DNA of 23,736 nucleotides from DASXVX01 sp036504075 (lineage in GTDB: Bacteria > Bacillota > Sulfobacillia > Symbiobacteriales > Symbiobacteriaceae). Every line of letters begins with the position of its first letter. Within the stretch, counting starts at the first letter, position 1. A program made the translations under genes and the position numbers. Shown piece by piece: positions 14,070-21,468 of the stretch. The notes beneath the pieces were generated by a model. The model did not search any database. It had not been told where the DNA came from and was given only the letters and a program-made list of their open reading frames with translations. The stretch spans positions 1 to 23,736 of the forward strand of contig DASXVX010000069.1 of assembly GCA_036504075.1 (NCBI GenBank), in the 5' to 3' direction.

Positions 14070-15105
14070 CGGCGTCCCTCCCCCTTACACGATCCGGCAC
14101 CGACACGGACACGGTCGTTCCGCGCCCCGGCGCCGATACAACTTGAACGGCTCCCCCCACGAGCGCCGCCCGCTCCTGCATCCCGAAAAGTCCGAGACCG
14201 CGCTCTTTGTCATCCTTACTTACGACGTGTACGGGATGAAAGCCGACACCGTCGTCGTGCACAACGCCCGCAATTCGCCCGTCGCTCCGGGTCAGGGTCA
14301 CTTCCAGGCGCTTGGCCCGGGCGTGTTTGACGGCGTTGGTAATCGCCTCCTGCACGATCCGGAACAGGGCGGTCTCCAGGTCATCGGGCAGACGGGACTC
14401 GAAGCCATCGGCGTGAAACGCCACGCTCAGCCCCATGGGCTGCACCCGCTGGCTGATAAACCAGCGCAGTGCCGGCACCAGGCCCAGGTCGTCGAGCACC
14501 GACGGGCGCAGGTCGAACATGAGCCGCCGGGTCTCGTCCAGCGTCCGCTGGGCAATCTCCTTGGTCAGGCGGACCCGGCCCGCCGTTTCGTCCGTTTGAA
14601 CGGCGCCCAATGCCTGCTCGATGACCGTCAGGTTCACGATGATGCTGGTAAGCGACTGGCTGGTCTCGTCGTGCAGTTCCCGGGCGATCCGTTTCCGTTC
14701 GGCCTCCTGAGCCCGCAGAATCTGGGCCGCCACGGCTTGCCGGTGCTCAATCAGCCGGTCCAGCATCAGGTTGGCCGTCTCCGTGATCCGGGCCATGGCC
14801 GGATCGCCGGAGACTTCCGGCACCCGGGCCGAAAAATCGCCCCGGCGCACCCGGTCCAGAATCGCCTGCATGGTAAACAGCGGCCGGAACGCCAGCCGTA
14901 AGATCCCGTAATTTACCCCGAGCGAAATGAGCATCCCGGCGCCCACGAACAGCGACGCTGCCAACAAGCCCGGCGCCTCCCAGGCCCGGACGTAGGTGGC
15001 GATCAACACGGCCGACACACTGCCGATGCCTACGATCGAACCGTTGGCCAGTAACACCTTCGTGAAGATGCTGGTGTGGTTATGCAAATACCTGAGCCAG
15101 CGCAT
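14062..15105 (-). CDS. NarX/DegS-like membrane sensor histidine kinase
   Basis: The 347-residue product has two predicted membrane helices (about 20-39 and 47-74) joined by only a few residues, so no real external sensor domain. A HAMP-like segment (about 75-125) and coiled region follow. The HisKA_3 motif ERKRIARELHDETSQSL has phospho-acceptor His 155, and the HATPase domain shows VQEAITNAVKHA, DDGVGF and GLGLFGMQERAALVGG. It phosphorylates the regulator encoded downstream. With so short an extracellular loop it probably senses within the membrane or cytosol, for example a redox state; this is inferred. The ATG at 15105 is 6 nt after the OsmC stop. Confidence 0.94.
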   Translation of the reverse strand: MRWLRYLHNHTSIFTKVLLANGSIVGIGSVSAVLIATYVRAWEAPGLLAASLFVGAGMLISLGVNYGILRLAFRPLFTMQAILDRVRRGDFSARVPEVSGDPAMARITETANLMLDRLIEHRQAVAAQILRAQEAERKRIARELHDETSQSLTSIIVNLTVIEQALGAVQTDETAGRVRLTKEIAQRTLDETRRLMFDLRPSVLDDLGLVPALRWFISQRVQPMGLSVAFHADGFESRLPDDLETALFRIVQEAITNAVKHARAKRLEVTLTRSDGRIAGVVHDDGVGFHPVHVVSKDDKERGLGLFGMQERAALVGGAVQVVSAPGRGTTVSVSVPDRVRGRDAGG

Positions 15106-15111
15106 AGGCGG

Positions 15112-15531
15112 CTAGACCTCCACAATCTCAAACGCGTACTCCGTTTTGGCGGTCTTGTTGACCATATGCAAGACACCGCAGTATTTCTCATCAATGTAAT
15201 CCAGTGCTTTCCGGACCTTCGCCGGATCGATTCCCTTGCCGTAGAGGCGGTACCGGGTCACCACGTGCGTGAAGACCATCGGATCAACCTCCGCCTGTTC
15301 GGCCTCCACGCTGATTTCGATCCGCTCCACCTGCTGGCGCATCTTCTTCATGAGTGTGACCATGTTCGTGCCGCTGCACGCCCCGATCCCGAGGCAGACC
15401 AGTTCTTTCGCCCGGGCGCCCACCGGGGCGCCGTCCTCATCGACACCGACCTGCAGGTTGAACCCGCCACCGGTGGTGGCAGCAAACGCGTGCCCCTGCC
15501 CGCTCCATGTCAATGACGCTTTATGTGACAA
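15112..15531 (-). CDS. OsmC-family protein
   Basis: The 139-residue product has the OsmC fold pattern: a swapped beta-strand start, CLGIGACSGTNMVTLMKKM with Cys 46 and 52, and KYCGVLHMVNKTAKTEY with Cys 118. In OsmC and Ohr proteins a reactive pair of cysteines, one in each of these two regions, reduces organic hydroperoxides; here Cys 52 and Cys 118 are the probable pair. The sequence is nearer the general OsmC/YhfA group than Ohr, whose activity is less certain. The TTG start at 15531 is preceded by GGGGGGAA. It is the first gene of an operon with a kinase, a regulator, a flavoprotein and ubiX. No convincing promoter was found upstream. Confidence 0.88.
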   Translation of the reverse strand: MSHKASLTWSGQGHAFAATTGGGFNLQVGVDEDGAPVGARAKELVCLGIGACSGTNMVTLMKKMRQQVERIEISVEAEQAEVDPMVFTHVVTRYRLYGKGIDPAKVRKALDYIDEKYCGVLHMVNKTAKTEYAFEIVEV

Positions 15532-15653
15532 ATCGTCTTCCCCCCGGCCTGCTTTTCCGCTACGCCATCAGAATTCGCCTCGTCCCCCGGTGTTCCCTTT
15601 TCACGGGACGGCGACCGCAGGGGTCCCGAACACTATTCTACCCGAAAGGACGA

Positions 15654-15682
15654 CAAGGCCCGCCAATTGCTGGCGGGCCTTG
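15654..15682 (-). terminator. Terminator hairpin after the subtilase gene
   Basis: A perfect 12-bp GC-rich stem (15654-15665 with 15671-15682, 5-nt loop) ends in CCTTG on both strands. The following T-run is poor, so termination may be incomplete. It separates the subtilase gene from the OsmC operon. Confidence 0.6.
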
Positions 15683-15743
15683 TGATCATGCTCAGATGTG
15701 CAGCATTGAACCGCGGGATCGGCGGGATTGCCGCCGCCGCGGA

Positions 15744-17021
15744 TCAGTTATTCCAGAGCGCCTGGTTGAGTGTCTGCACCTGGGGCGCCCCGTAGCCGGC
15801 GGCGATGTCGTAGCCCGGCCCAGCGTTGTTCGTCTGCTCCGCCTGGGTGATGTCGTGCGCCCCGGCAGCCTGCCGGAGCCAGGCCCGGGTCTGGGCGGCC
15901 GAGCCCTGCCACATCCGGGCCGCCAGGCCGGCGATGTGCGGCGTCGCCATGGAGGTGCCGCTCATGGTGGCGTAGGCGCCGTCCTTGTAGGTGGAGATCA
16001 CGTCCCGGCCCGGCCCGCTCACTTCCACCTCCCGGTCGACAATGGTGGCGTCGTTACCGTCTGTAATGCCGCGGCTGGAGAAGTACGAGACCACCTCGTT
16101 GGGGTTGAGCGCCGCCACCGCCACCACTTCGGCGTAACCGCCGGGGTAGCCGATGGTGTCGGCCGCCGGCCCGCTGTTGCCCGCCGCCGCCACCACCAGC
16201 ACGCCCTTGCTCGCGGCGTACCGGATGGCGTCCAGTTCGATGCTGGAGCCGGTGGCGGAGCCCAGCGACATGGAGATGATGTTGGCCCCGCGGTCCGCCG
16301 CCACCCGAATGGCCCGGGCGATATCGTCGGCGTACCCGCTGCCCCGGTCGTTCAGCACCTTATAGCTGAAGACGCTGACCTGCGGCGCCACTCCGAAGAG
16401 GCCCTTGCCGTCCACCCCGCCGGCGGCGGCGATGGTGCCGGTCACGTGGGTGCCATGGCCGTGGCCGTCGAGACACTTGCCCTCCACCTGGTTGGACCTG
16501 GTCTGCGAGAAGTCGACGCAGCCGGTGATCACTTTGGAGCCGTCGGGCCTGGTGAAGTCGGGGTGATTCACGGAACCGGTGTCCAGCACCGCGACCGTAA
16601 CGTCGCTGCCGCCGCTGATGCCGGCAGGCGTGAGGGCCGAATCGCCGTAAATCAGCTTGATGCCCCAGGGCACCTGCGTGGTGGGAACGGCTCTGGAGCC
16701 ACCGCCGGGCTTTGTCCTCGCCGCTGACGGCGCCTGTTCCGTCGTCACGCTGATCGTCCGGACAGGCACCCGCTCGTAGGAGACCCCCAGCCGGTCCAGC
16801 TTGGCCAGCTGGGCGCTGGTGACGTCAGCGCTGATCCGCCCACGCCCCAGTTCGTGTCGGGTGGAGAGACCGGCCCTGGTCGCGCCGGCGGCATCCAGGA
16901 CGATCCGGTAGCCCCCGCTGTCGCCGGCCGGAACCCCGCTGCCGGATGGCGCCGCCCAGGCCCCCATCCCGACGCCCAGTACCAGCAGAAACACGATGAG
17001 CCCTGCCAATCCCTTGCGCAC
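15744..17021 (-). CDS. Secreted subtilisin-like serine protease (S8 family)
   Basis: The 425-residue precursor has a signal peptide (1-23, cut after AWA), a propeptide of about 90 residues with an inhibitor-like RISADVTSAQLAKLDRLGVSY segment, and a mature S8 domain from about 115. The catalytic residues are Asp 147 (VAVLDTG), His 189 (HGTHV) and Ser 357 (GTSMATPH); Asn 282 (AAAGNSG) completes the oxyanion hole. Cys 168 and Cys 183 could form a disulfide. It would be exported, self-process and degrade external protein, giving peptides for the opp importer encoded just upstream on the same strand. The GTG at 17021 has GGGAGGG 9 nt upstream. It is monocistronic, with a promoter at 17097-17125. 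Confidence 0.96.
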   Translation of the reverse strand: MRKGLAGLIVFLLVLGVGMGAWAAPSGSGVPAGDSGGYRIVLDAAGATRAGLSTRHELGRGRISADVTSAQLAKLDRLGVSYERVPVRTISVTTEQAPSAARTKPGGGSRAVPTTQVPWGIKLIYGDSALTPAGISGGSDVTVAVLDTGSVNHPDFTRPDGSKVITGCVDFSQTRSNQVEGKCLDGHGHGTHVTGTIAAAGGVDGKGLFGVAPQVSVFSYKVLNDRGSGYADDIARAIRVAADRGANIISMSLGSATGSSIELDAIRYAASKGVLVVAAAGNSGPAADTIGYPGGYAEVVAVAALNPNEVVSYFSSRGITDGNDATIVDREVEVSGPGRDVISTYKDGAYATMSGTSMATPHIAGLAARMWQGSAAQTRAWLRQAAGAHDITQAEQTNNAGPGYDIAAGYGAPQVQTLNQALWNN

Positions 17022-17065
17022 CCGTCGTCCCTCCCTCGCCGCTTTTGAAACGCCGGCCTTATTTA

Positions 17066-17125
17066 GGTCATCGTTATGTCTTATGACCCTGATCTTATTC
17101 TAAGCGGCTGAGCAAAATGATTCAA
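17066..17125 (-). promoter_or_regulatory. Subtilase promoter with downstream palindrome
   Basis: On the minus strand TTGAAT (17120-17125) and TAGAAT (17097-17102) are exactly 17 nt apart. This is the best sigma-A-type promoter in the window. The start is expected near 17090, and directly after it lies a perfect inverted repeat, GGTCAT-11 nt-ATGACC (17066-17088), suited to a repressor operator or an mRNA leader hairpin. Confidence 0.7.
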
Positions 17126-17189
17126 GAAGCCGCGTCCAATTTTTGTAAATAATATCGGTGATAGAAGCCATGAAAACGCATGAGCGTTT

Positions 17190-17348
17190 ATTGGCCGCAG
17201 ATGACGCGGATTACGCAGATGTCCGGAAGAACACGCGGACTACATAATCATAATATAGATATATAATTTATATCAAGAAGAACGGATCTGCTAAACTCAT
17301 CCACGTTTGGATTAAGATCTGCGTCATCTGCGGACATCTGCGGCCAAT
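17190..17348. repeat. Intergenic element with GCAGAT-rich inverted arms
   Basis: TTGGCCGCAGATG (17191-17203) is repeated inverted at 17335-17347, a 13-14 bp perfect match, and both arms continue with further GCAGAT units (GACGCGGATTACGCAGAT on the left). Between them is about 100 bp of AT-rich sequence without a gene. A related arm occurs at 23472-23503, matching 28 of 32 positions by eye. A small hairpin (AAACGC-ATGA-GCGTTT, 17174-17189) lies just to the left. It may be a mobile non-coding repeat; no transposase or target duplication was seen. Confidence 0.65.
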
Positions 17349-17396
17349 TAATAGACCCCACCATCTACCCAACCTGCACGAACCCCGAGGCGCGCA

Positions 17397-17423
17397 AGAA
17401 AGGCGGGAGCCATGCCCCCGCCT
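17397..17423 (-). terminator. Terminator of the opp operon
   Basis: AGGCGGG (17417-17423 complement) pairs with CCCGCCT (17401-17407 complement) on the minus strand, followed by TTCTTG. It begins about 20 nt beyond the oppF stop. The T-run is short but the stem is GC-rich. Confidence 0.65.
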
Positions 17424-17443
17424 GTCACAAGGGATACCAGGGC

Positions 17444-18442
17444 CTAATACAGGTGGCAAGCCACATGGTGGCCCGTGCCCACTTCCTTCAGTTTCGGGTC
17501 CTCCTGGCCGCAGATCTCCATCGCCTTCGGGCACCGGGTCTTGAACCGGCAGCCCGCCGGCGGGTTGACCGGGCTCGGCACGTCACCCTCCAGGACGATG
17601 CGGCGGCGGGCCCGCTCCACGTCCGGGTCCGGAATCGGAATGGCCGACAAAAGCGCTTCCGTGTACGGGTGCAGGGGGTTCGCGTAGAGCTCGCCGCTCG
17701 GCGCCGTCTCCACCAGTTTGCCCAGGTACATGACCCCGACCTTGTCGGAGATGTGCTTCACCATGGACAGGTCATGGGCGATAAACAGGTAAGTCAAGCC
17801 CCGCTCCGCCCGCAGCCGCTCCATCAGGTTGACGACCTGCGCCTGAATCGAGACGTCCAGGGCCGAAATCGGCTCGTCGGCGATGATAAACTGCGGGTCC
17901 ACCGCCAGCGCCCGGGCAATGCCGATCCGCTGCCGCTGCCCGCCCGAGAACTCGTGCGGGAAACGGCCCGCATGCTCCCGGTTCATCCCGACCGTGTGCA
18001 GCAGTTCGCAGATCTGATCCAGCCGCTCCTTGCCCGTGGCCAGGCCATGAATGTCGATCGCTTCGCCAATAATGTCGCCCACCGTCATGCGCGGGTTCAG
18101 CGAGGCGTACGGGTCCTGGAAAATCATCTGCATCTGCCGGGTGAACGCCTTCGCCTCCACCGGGTTCAGGCGGGTTGCGTCCTTGCCGTTGAAGCGGATG
18201 GTGCCCCCGGTCGGCTCATACAGGCCGATGATCGTCCGGCCCGTGGTGGATTTGCCGCAGCCCGACTCGCCCACCAGCCCCATCACTTCGCCCTTGCGGA
18301 TCGTGAACGAGACATTGTCCACGGCCTTCAGCACCCGGTTCGGGCCCACGTGGAAGAACTTCTTCAGGTCCTTCACCTGCAGCAAGGGTTCTCCCCCGGC
18401 CGCTTGCTGTGCGGGTTCCGCCAACGTTACCGCCGCGCTCAT
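17444..18442 (-). CDS. oppF: Oligopeptide ABC transporter ATPase, OppF/DppF type
   Basis: The 332-residue product is one of the two ATPases that power peptide import. Walker A is GESGCGKST (58-66), the signature FSGGQ (165-169), Walker B FIIADE (185-190) and the switch His 223. The C-terminal oligopeptide domain has NPLHPYTEALLSAIP and four cysteines (298, 304, 311, 329), like those that hold a [4Fe-4S] cluster in some Dpp ATPases. The ATG at 18442 overlaps the oppD stop as ATGA, so translation is coupled. It is the last gene of the operon, and a terminator follows. Peptide versus dipeptide preference cannot be told from this subunit. Confidence 0.95.
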   Translation of the reverse strand: MSAAVTLAEPAQQAAGGEPLLQVKDLKKFFHVGPNRVLKAVDNVSFTIRKGEVMGLVGESGCGKSTTGRTIIGLYEPTGGTIRFNGKDATRLNPVEAKAFTRQMQMIFQDPYASLNPRMTVGDIIGEAIDIHGLATGKERLDQICELLHTVGMNREHAGRFPHEFSGGQRQRIGIARALAVDPQFIIADEPISALDVSIQAQVVNLMERLRAERGLTYLFIAHDLSMVKHISDKVGVMYLGKLVETAPSGELYANPLHPYTEALLSAIPIPDPDVERARRRIVLEGDVPSPVNPPAGCRFKTRCPKAMEICGQEDPKLKEVGTGHHVACHLY

Positions 18443-19455
18443 ACCGCCAGCCCTCCCCTCACCGGACCCGCTACGGGCGGGGCCAGCGGATGCTTCAGCC
18501 AGCAGCGCACGCTGTGCTGCGGCGAAACCTGCGTCTTCTCAGGCGGCGCCTGCCGGCAGATTTTCATGCAGTAGTCGCAGCGGTCAGCAAAGCCGCAGCC
18601 CGGCGGCGGTGCGAACAGGTCCGGCGGCGTCCCGGGAATGGAGTTCAGCGCCTGCTTCTCCTCCTCGTCCAGACGCGGCACCGAGCGGAGCAGACCCCAG
18701 GTGTACGGGTGCTGCGGCCGGTAGTAGATCTCGTCCAGCGTGCCCTGCTCCACCACCTGGCCCGCATACATGACGACCACCCGGTCGGCCATGCCCGCGA
18801 CGACACCCAGGTCATGGGTGATCAGAATGATCGACGTGTCGAATTCCTGCTTCAGCTTCTTCATGACCTCCAGGATCTGCGCCTGAATGGTCACATCCAG
18901 CGCTGTGGTCGGCTCGTCGGCGATCAGCAGCTTCGGGTTGCAGGCCAAGGCGATGGCGATCATCACCCGCTGGCGCATGCCGCCGGAGAACTCGTGCGGG
19001 TAAGCATCCAGCCGTTCCTCCGGATGCGGAATACCCACGTGCTCCAGCATCTGGCGGGCGCGTGCCCGGGCCTCCGGCTGCGTCATGTTCTGGTGCTTCA
19101 CCAGGCCTTCGGAAATCTGCCGGCCGATCGGCATCGTCGGATTGAGGGAGGTCATCGGGTCCTGGAAGATCATGCCCATCTCCCAGCCCCGGACCCGCTG
19201 CATTTCCGCTTCCGAGAAGCCGACGATCTCCTTGCCGTCGAACTTGATCGACCCGGAGACGATCTTCCCCGGCGGCATGGGAATCAGCTTCATAATCGAC
19301 TGCGCCGTCACCGACTTGCCACAGCCGGACTCGCCCACAATCGCCACGCATTCGCCTTTGTTGACAGCAAAGGAGACGCCGCGGACGGCCTTGACCTCGC
19401 CGCCGTACGTATCGAAAGAGACATGTAAGTCGCGTACTTCAAGAAGCTTCTCCAA
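18439..19455 (-). CDS. oppD: Oligopeptide ABC transporter ATPase, OppD/DppD type
   Basis: The 338-residue product is the second ATPase of the importer. Walker A is GESGCGKSVT (41-50), the signature FSGGM (156-160), Walker B LLIADE (176-181) and the switch His 214. The C-terminal region has RPQHPYTWGLLRSVP and a cysteine cluster at 287, 293, 296, 300 and 318, similar in position to a known iron-sulfur site of DppD proteins. The TTG start at 19455 has AGGAGG 9-10 nt upstream. It lies 15 nt after oppC and overlaps oppF. The tail beyond residue 322 is rich in Pro, Ala and Gly and is probably unstructured. Confidence 0.95.
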   Translation of the reverse strand: MEKLLEVRDLHVSFDTYGGEVKAVRGVSFAVNKGECVAIVGESGCGKSVTAQSIMKLIPMPPGKIVSGSIKFDGKEIVGFSEAEMQRVRGWEMGMIFQDPMTSLNPTMPIGRQISEGLVKHQNMTQPEARARARQMLEHVGIPHPEERLDAYPHEFSGGMRQRVMIAIALACNPKLLIADEPTTALDVTIQAQILEVMKKLKQEFDTSIILITHDLGVVAGMADRVVVMYAGQVVEQGTLDEIYYRPQHPYTWGLLRSVPRLDEEEKQALNSIPGTPPDLFAPPPGCGFADRCDYCMKICRQAPPEKTQVSPQHSVRCWLKHPLAPPVAGPVRGGLAV

Positions 19456-19470
19456 ACCGCTCGCCCTCCT

Positions 19471-20403
19471 TTAGTCCTTGCCCCGCAGCCGAGGGTCAAG
19501 CGCATCGCGCAGACCGTCGCCCAGGAGATTAAAAGCCAGCATGGTGATGGCAATCGCCAGCGCCGGGAATATCAGCATGTACGGATAAATCAGGAGATAA
19601 TTGCGCCCGTCGCTCGCCAGCACGCCCCATGAAGCGATCGGCGCCTTGACGCCCATGCCCAGGAACGAAAGCGTCGCCTCGAAGAAAATCGCGCCCGGAA
19701 TCGCCATGGTCAGCGAGACCAGAACCGGGCCCATGGCGTTCGGCAGCAGGTGCTTGATGATGATGCGCATGGGGCTCGCGCCCAGGGTCCGGGCCGCCAG
19801 CACGAACTCCTGCTCTTTTAGCTGGAGCACCTGGCCGCGCACCAGGCGGGCCATGCCCACCCAGCCGAACACCGTCATCACGATGATGATCGTCCGCAGG
19901 CCCGGCTCAAAGATCAACATCAACAGAATCAGCATGATCAGTTCCGGTAGGCCGCTGATGATCTCGACAATCCGCATCATCATGTCGTCGACCCGGCCGC
20001 CGAAGTAACCGGCCACGCCGCCGAACAGGGCGCCGATGATCAGGTTCAAGAACGCCGCGGTAAGACCGATAAACAGGGAGATGCGGCCACCGTACCAGAC
20101 GCGGGTCCACAGGTCGCGGCCCAGGTCGTCGGTGCCGAACCAGTGGGGATGGACCCCGCCGAAGGACGGCGGCTGCGTTACCTCAGCCAGCACCTGCGAG
20201 CGATAGGTATACGGGCTTAACATCGGCGCCACGATCGACGCCAGTGCGATCAAAATCAGCACCACCAGGCCAACCATTGCAACCTTGTTCTGCTTGAGCC
20301 GGCGCCAGGCGTCCTGCCAGTATGTGAGCGAGGGGCGGGTAATCGCCTCGCGTGCAGCGGTTGCTTCGGACTCACGCACGAACAAATCGCGACTCAGTTC
20401 CAC
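19471..20403 (-). CDS. oppC: Oligopeptide ABC transporter permease, OppC/DppC type
   Basis: The 310-residue product is an inner-membrane permease with about six membrane helices, the first at about 41-63 after a cytosolic N-terminus. FGTDDLGRD (89-97) is a hallmark of OppC/DppC proteins. The EAA loop that contacts the ATPases is at about 202-221 (LAARTLGASPMRIIIKHLLP). It ends in DALDPRLRGKD. The GTG start at 20403 has AAGGAG about 10 nt upstream. It lies 13 nt after oppB and 15 nt before oppD, so it is co-translated. It forms the channel together with OppB. Confidence 0.95.
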   Translation of the reverse strand: MELSRDLFVRESEATAAREAITRPSLTYWQDAWRRLKQNKVAMVGLVVLILIALASIVAPMLSPYTYRSQVLAEVTQPPSFGGVHPHWFGTDDLGRDLWTRVWYGGRISLFIGLTAAFLNLIIGALFGGVAGYFGGRVDDMMMRIVEIISGLPELIMLILLMLIFEPGLRTIIIVMTVFGWVGMARLVRGQVLQLKEQEFVLAARTLGASPMRIIIKHLLPNAMGPVLVSLTMAIPGAIFFEATLSFLGMGVKAPIASWGVLASDGRNYLLIYPYMLIFPALAIAITMLAFNLLGDGLRDALDPRLRGKD

Positions 20404-20416
20404 GCTCTCTCACTCC

Positions 20417-21349
20417 TTACGCCTTGCCTCGAACCAGGCGGATGCGGGGGTCGACCAGACCGTACGCAATGTCGACGAGGAACAGCGCCGCGATCAGCAG
20501 GGCGGCGTAGAAGACCGTCGTCCCGAGAATCAGGGTGTAGTCGTTGTCGGTAATGGCCTGCACGTAATACTTGCCCAGGCCCGGAATGCCGAAGACCGCC
20601 TCGATGATCAACGAGCCGGTGGTCAGGTTGACAATTACCGGACCCAAAATGGTCACAATGGGCAGCATCGCATTGCGAATGGCGTGGCGCCAGACTACTT
20701 CCCCGGGCGAGAGACCCTTGGCCCTGGCGGTCTTGATGTAGTCCTGGGCCAGCACGTCCAGCATGCTTGAGCGCATCATGCGCGCATTGAGCGCCAGGGT
20801 GCCCAGGCCCAGCATCAGCGCCGGCAGAATCCGGCTCTGCGGCGTGCTCCAGCCGGCCACCGGGAGGATCTTCAGGTTGACGCTGAACAGCCACTGCATC
20901 AGCGTGCCTAACACGAAACCGGGCACGGAGACGCCCACGACGGCGACCATCATGGCGAGGAAGTCCGGCCACTTGTTCCGATGCAGGGCGGCCATGATGC
21001 CCAGCGCCAGGCCGCCGATCACGGCGTAGACCAGGGCCCAGAGGCCAAGTTCGGCGGAGATTGGGAAATGCCCGGAGATCATCTCGTTCACCGTGCGGGA
21101 TTGCGAACGCATGGAGACGCCCAGGTCCCCGTGCGCCAGGTTCTTCATATACACGTAGTACTGTTCGTATAGCGGCTTATCTAGCCCGTACTTAATCTTT
21201 AAGTTCGCTAATACTGCCGGCGGAATTTTGCGGTTGTCCTTGATGAACGGGTCGCCGGGAAGTGCGTGCATCATCATGAACGTTAGCGTGATGATAATCC
21301 ACAGCGTGAAGAGCATGTAACCAAAACGCTTTGCGACATAGCGTGCCAA
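20417..21349 (-). CDS. oppB: Oligopeptide ABC transporter permease, OppB/DppB type
   Basis: The 310-residue product begins with a membrane helix (about 8-28), followed by the conserved HALPGDPF segment and an external region with LKIKYGLDKPLYEQY and GDLGVSM, typical of OppB/DppB. Five more helices follow, with the EAA loop at about 204-229 (YIKTARAKGLSPGEVVWRHAIRNAMLP) and FGIPGLGKYYVQAI near the end. It pairs with OppC to form the peptide channel. The TTG start at 21349 has GGAGG 9 nt upstream. It is separated from oppA by 119 bp that contain a strong terminator-like hairpin, so it is probably made at a lower level than the binding protein. Confidence 0.95.
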   Translation of the reverse strand: MARYVAKRFGYMLFTLWIIITLTFMMMHALPGDPFIKDNRKIPPAVLANLKIKYGLDKPLYEQYYVYMKNLAHGDLGVSMRSQSRTVNEMISGHFPISAELGLWALVYAVIGGLALGIMAALHRNKWPDFLAMMVAVVGVSVPGFVLGTLMQWLFSVNLKILPVAGWSTPQSRILPALMLGLGTLALNARMMRSSMLDVLAQDYIKTARAKGLSPGEVVWRHAIRNAMLPIVTILGPVIVNLTTGSLIIEAVFGIPGLGKYYVQAITDNDYTLILGTTVFYAALLIAALFLVDIAYGLVDPRIRLVRGKA

Positions 21350-21388
21350 ACCCTCACACCTCCACGGGTCCGGATGAGTTGAAGTTGA

Positions 21389-21439
21389 AACCCCCGACTG
21401 ACCCGGAGGCCCCGCAGGGCCTCGGAGCCGTCGGGGGTT
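21389..21439 (-). terminator. Attenuating terminator between oppA and oppB
   Basis: AACCCCCGAC and GTCGGGGGTT (21430-21439 and 21389-21398 complement) form a 10-bp stem with an inner stem (21406-21412 with 21417-21423), followed on the minus strand by TTTCAACTTC. A hairpin at this place in binding-protein operons usually lowers expression of the downstream permease genes and stabilises the binding-protein mRNA. This role is inferred. Confidence 0.8.
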
Positions 21440-21468
21440 ACATTAGACTCGGGGCCTGGGTCGAACAG

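Noticed and set aside
17190..17348. A CRISPR array, suggested by the repeated GCAGAT units.
   Set aside because: The units are short, irregular in spacing and inverted, with no constant repeat-spacer pattern and no cas genes nearby.
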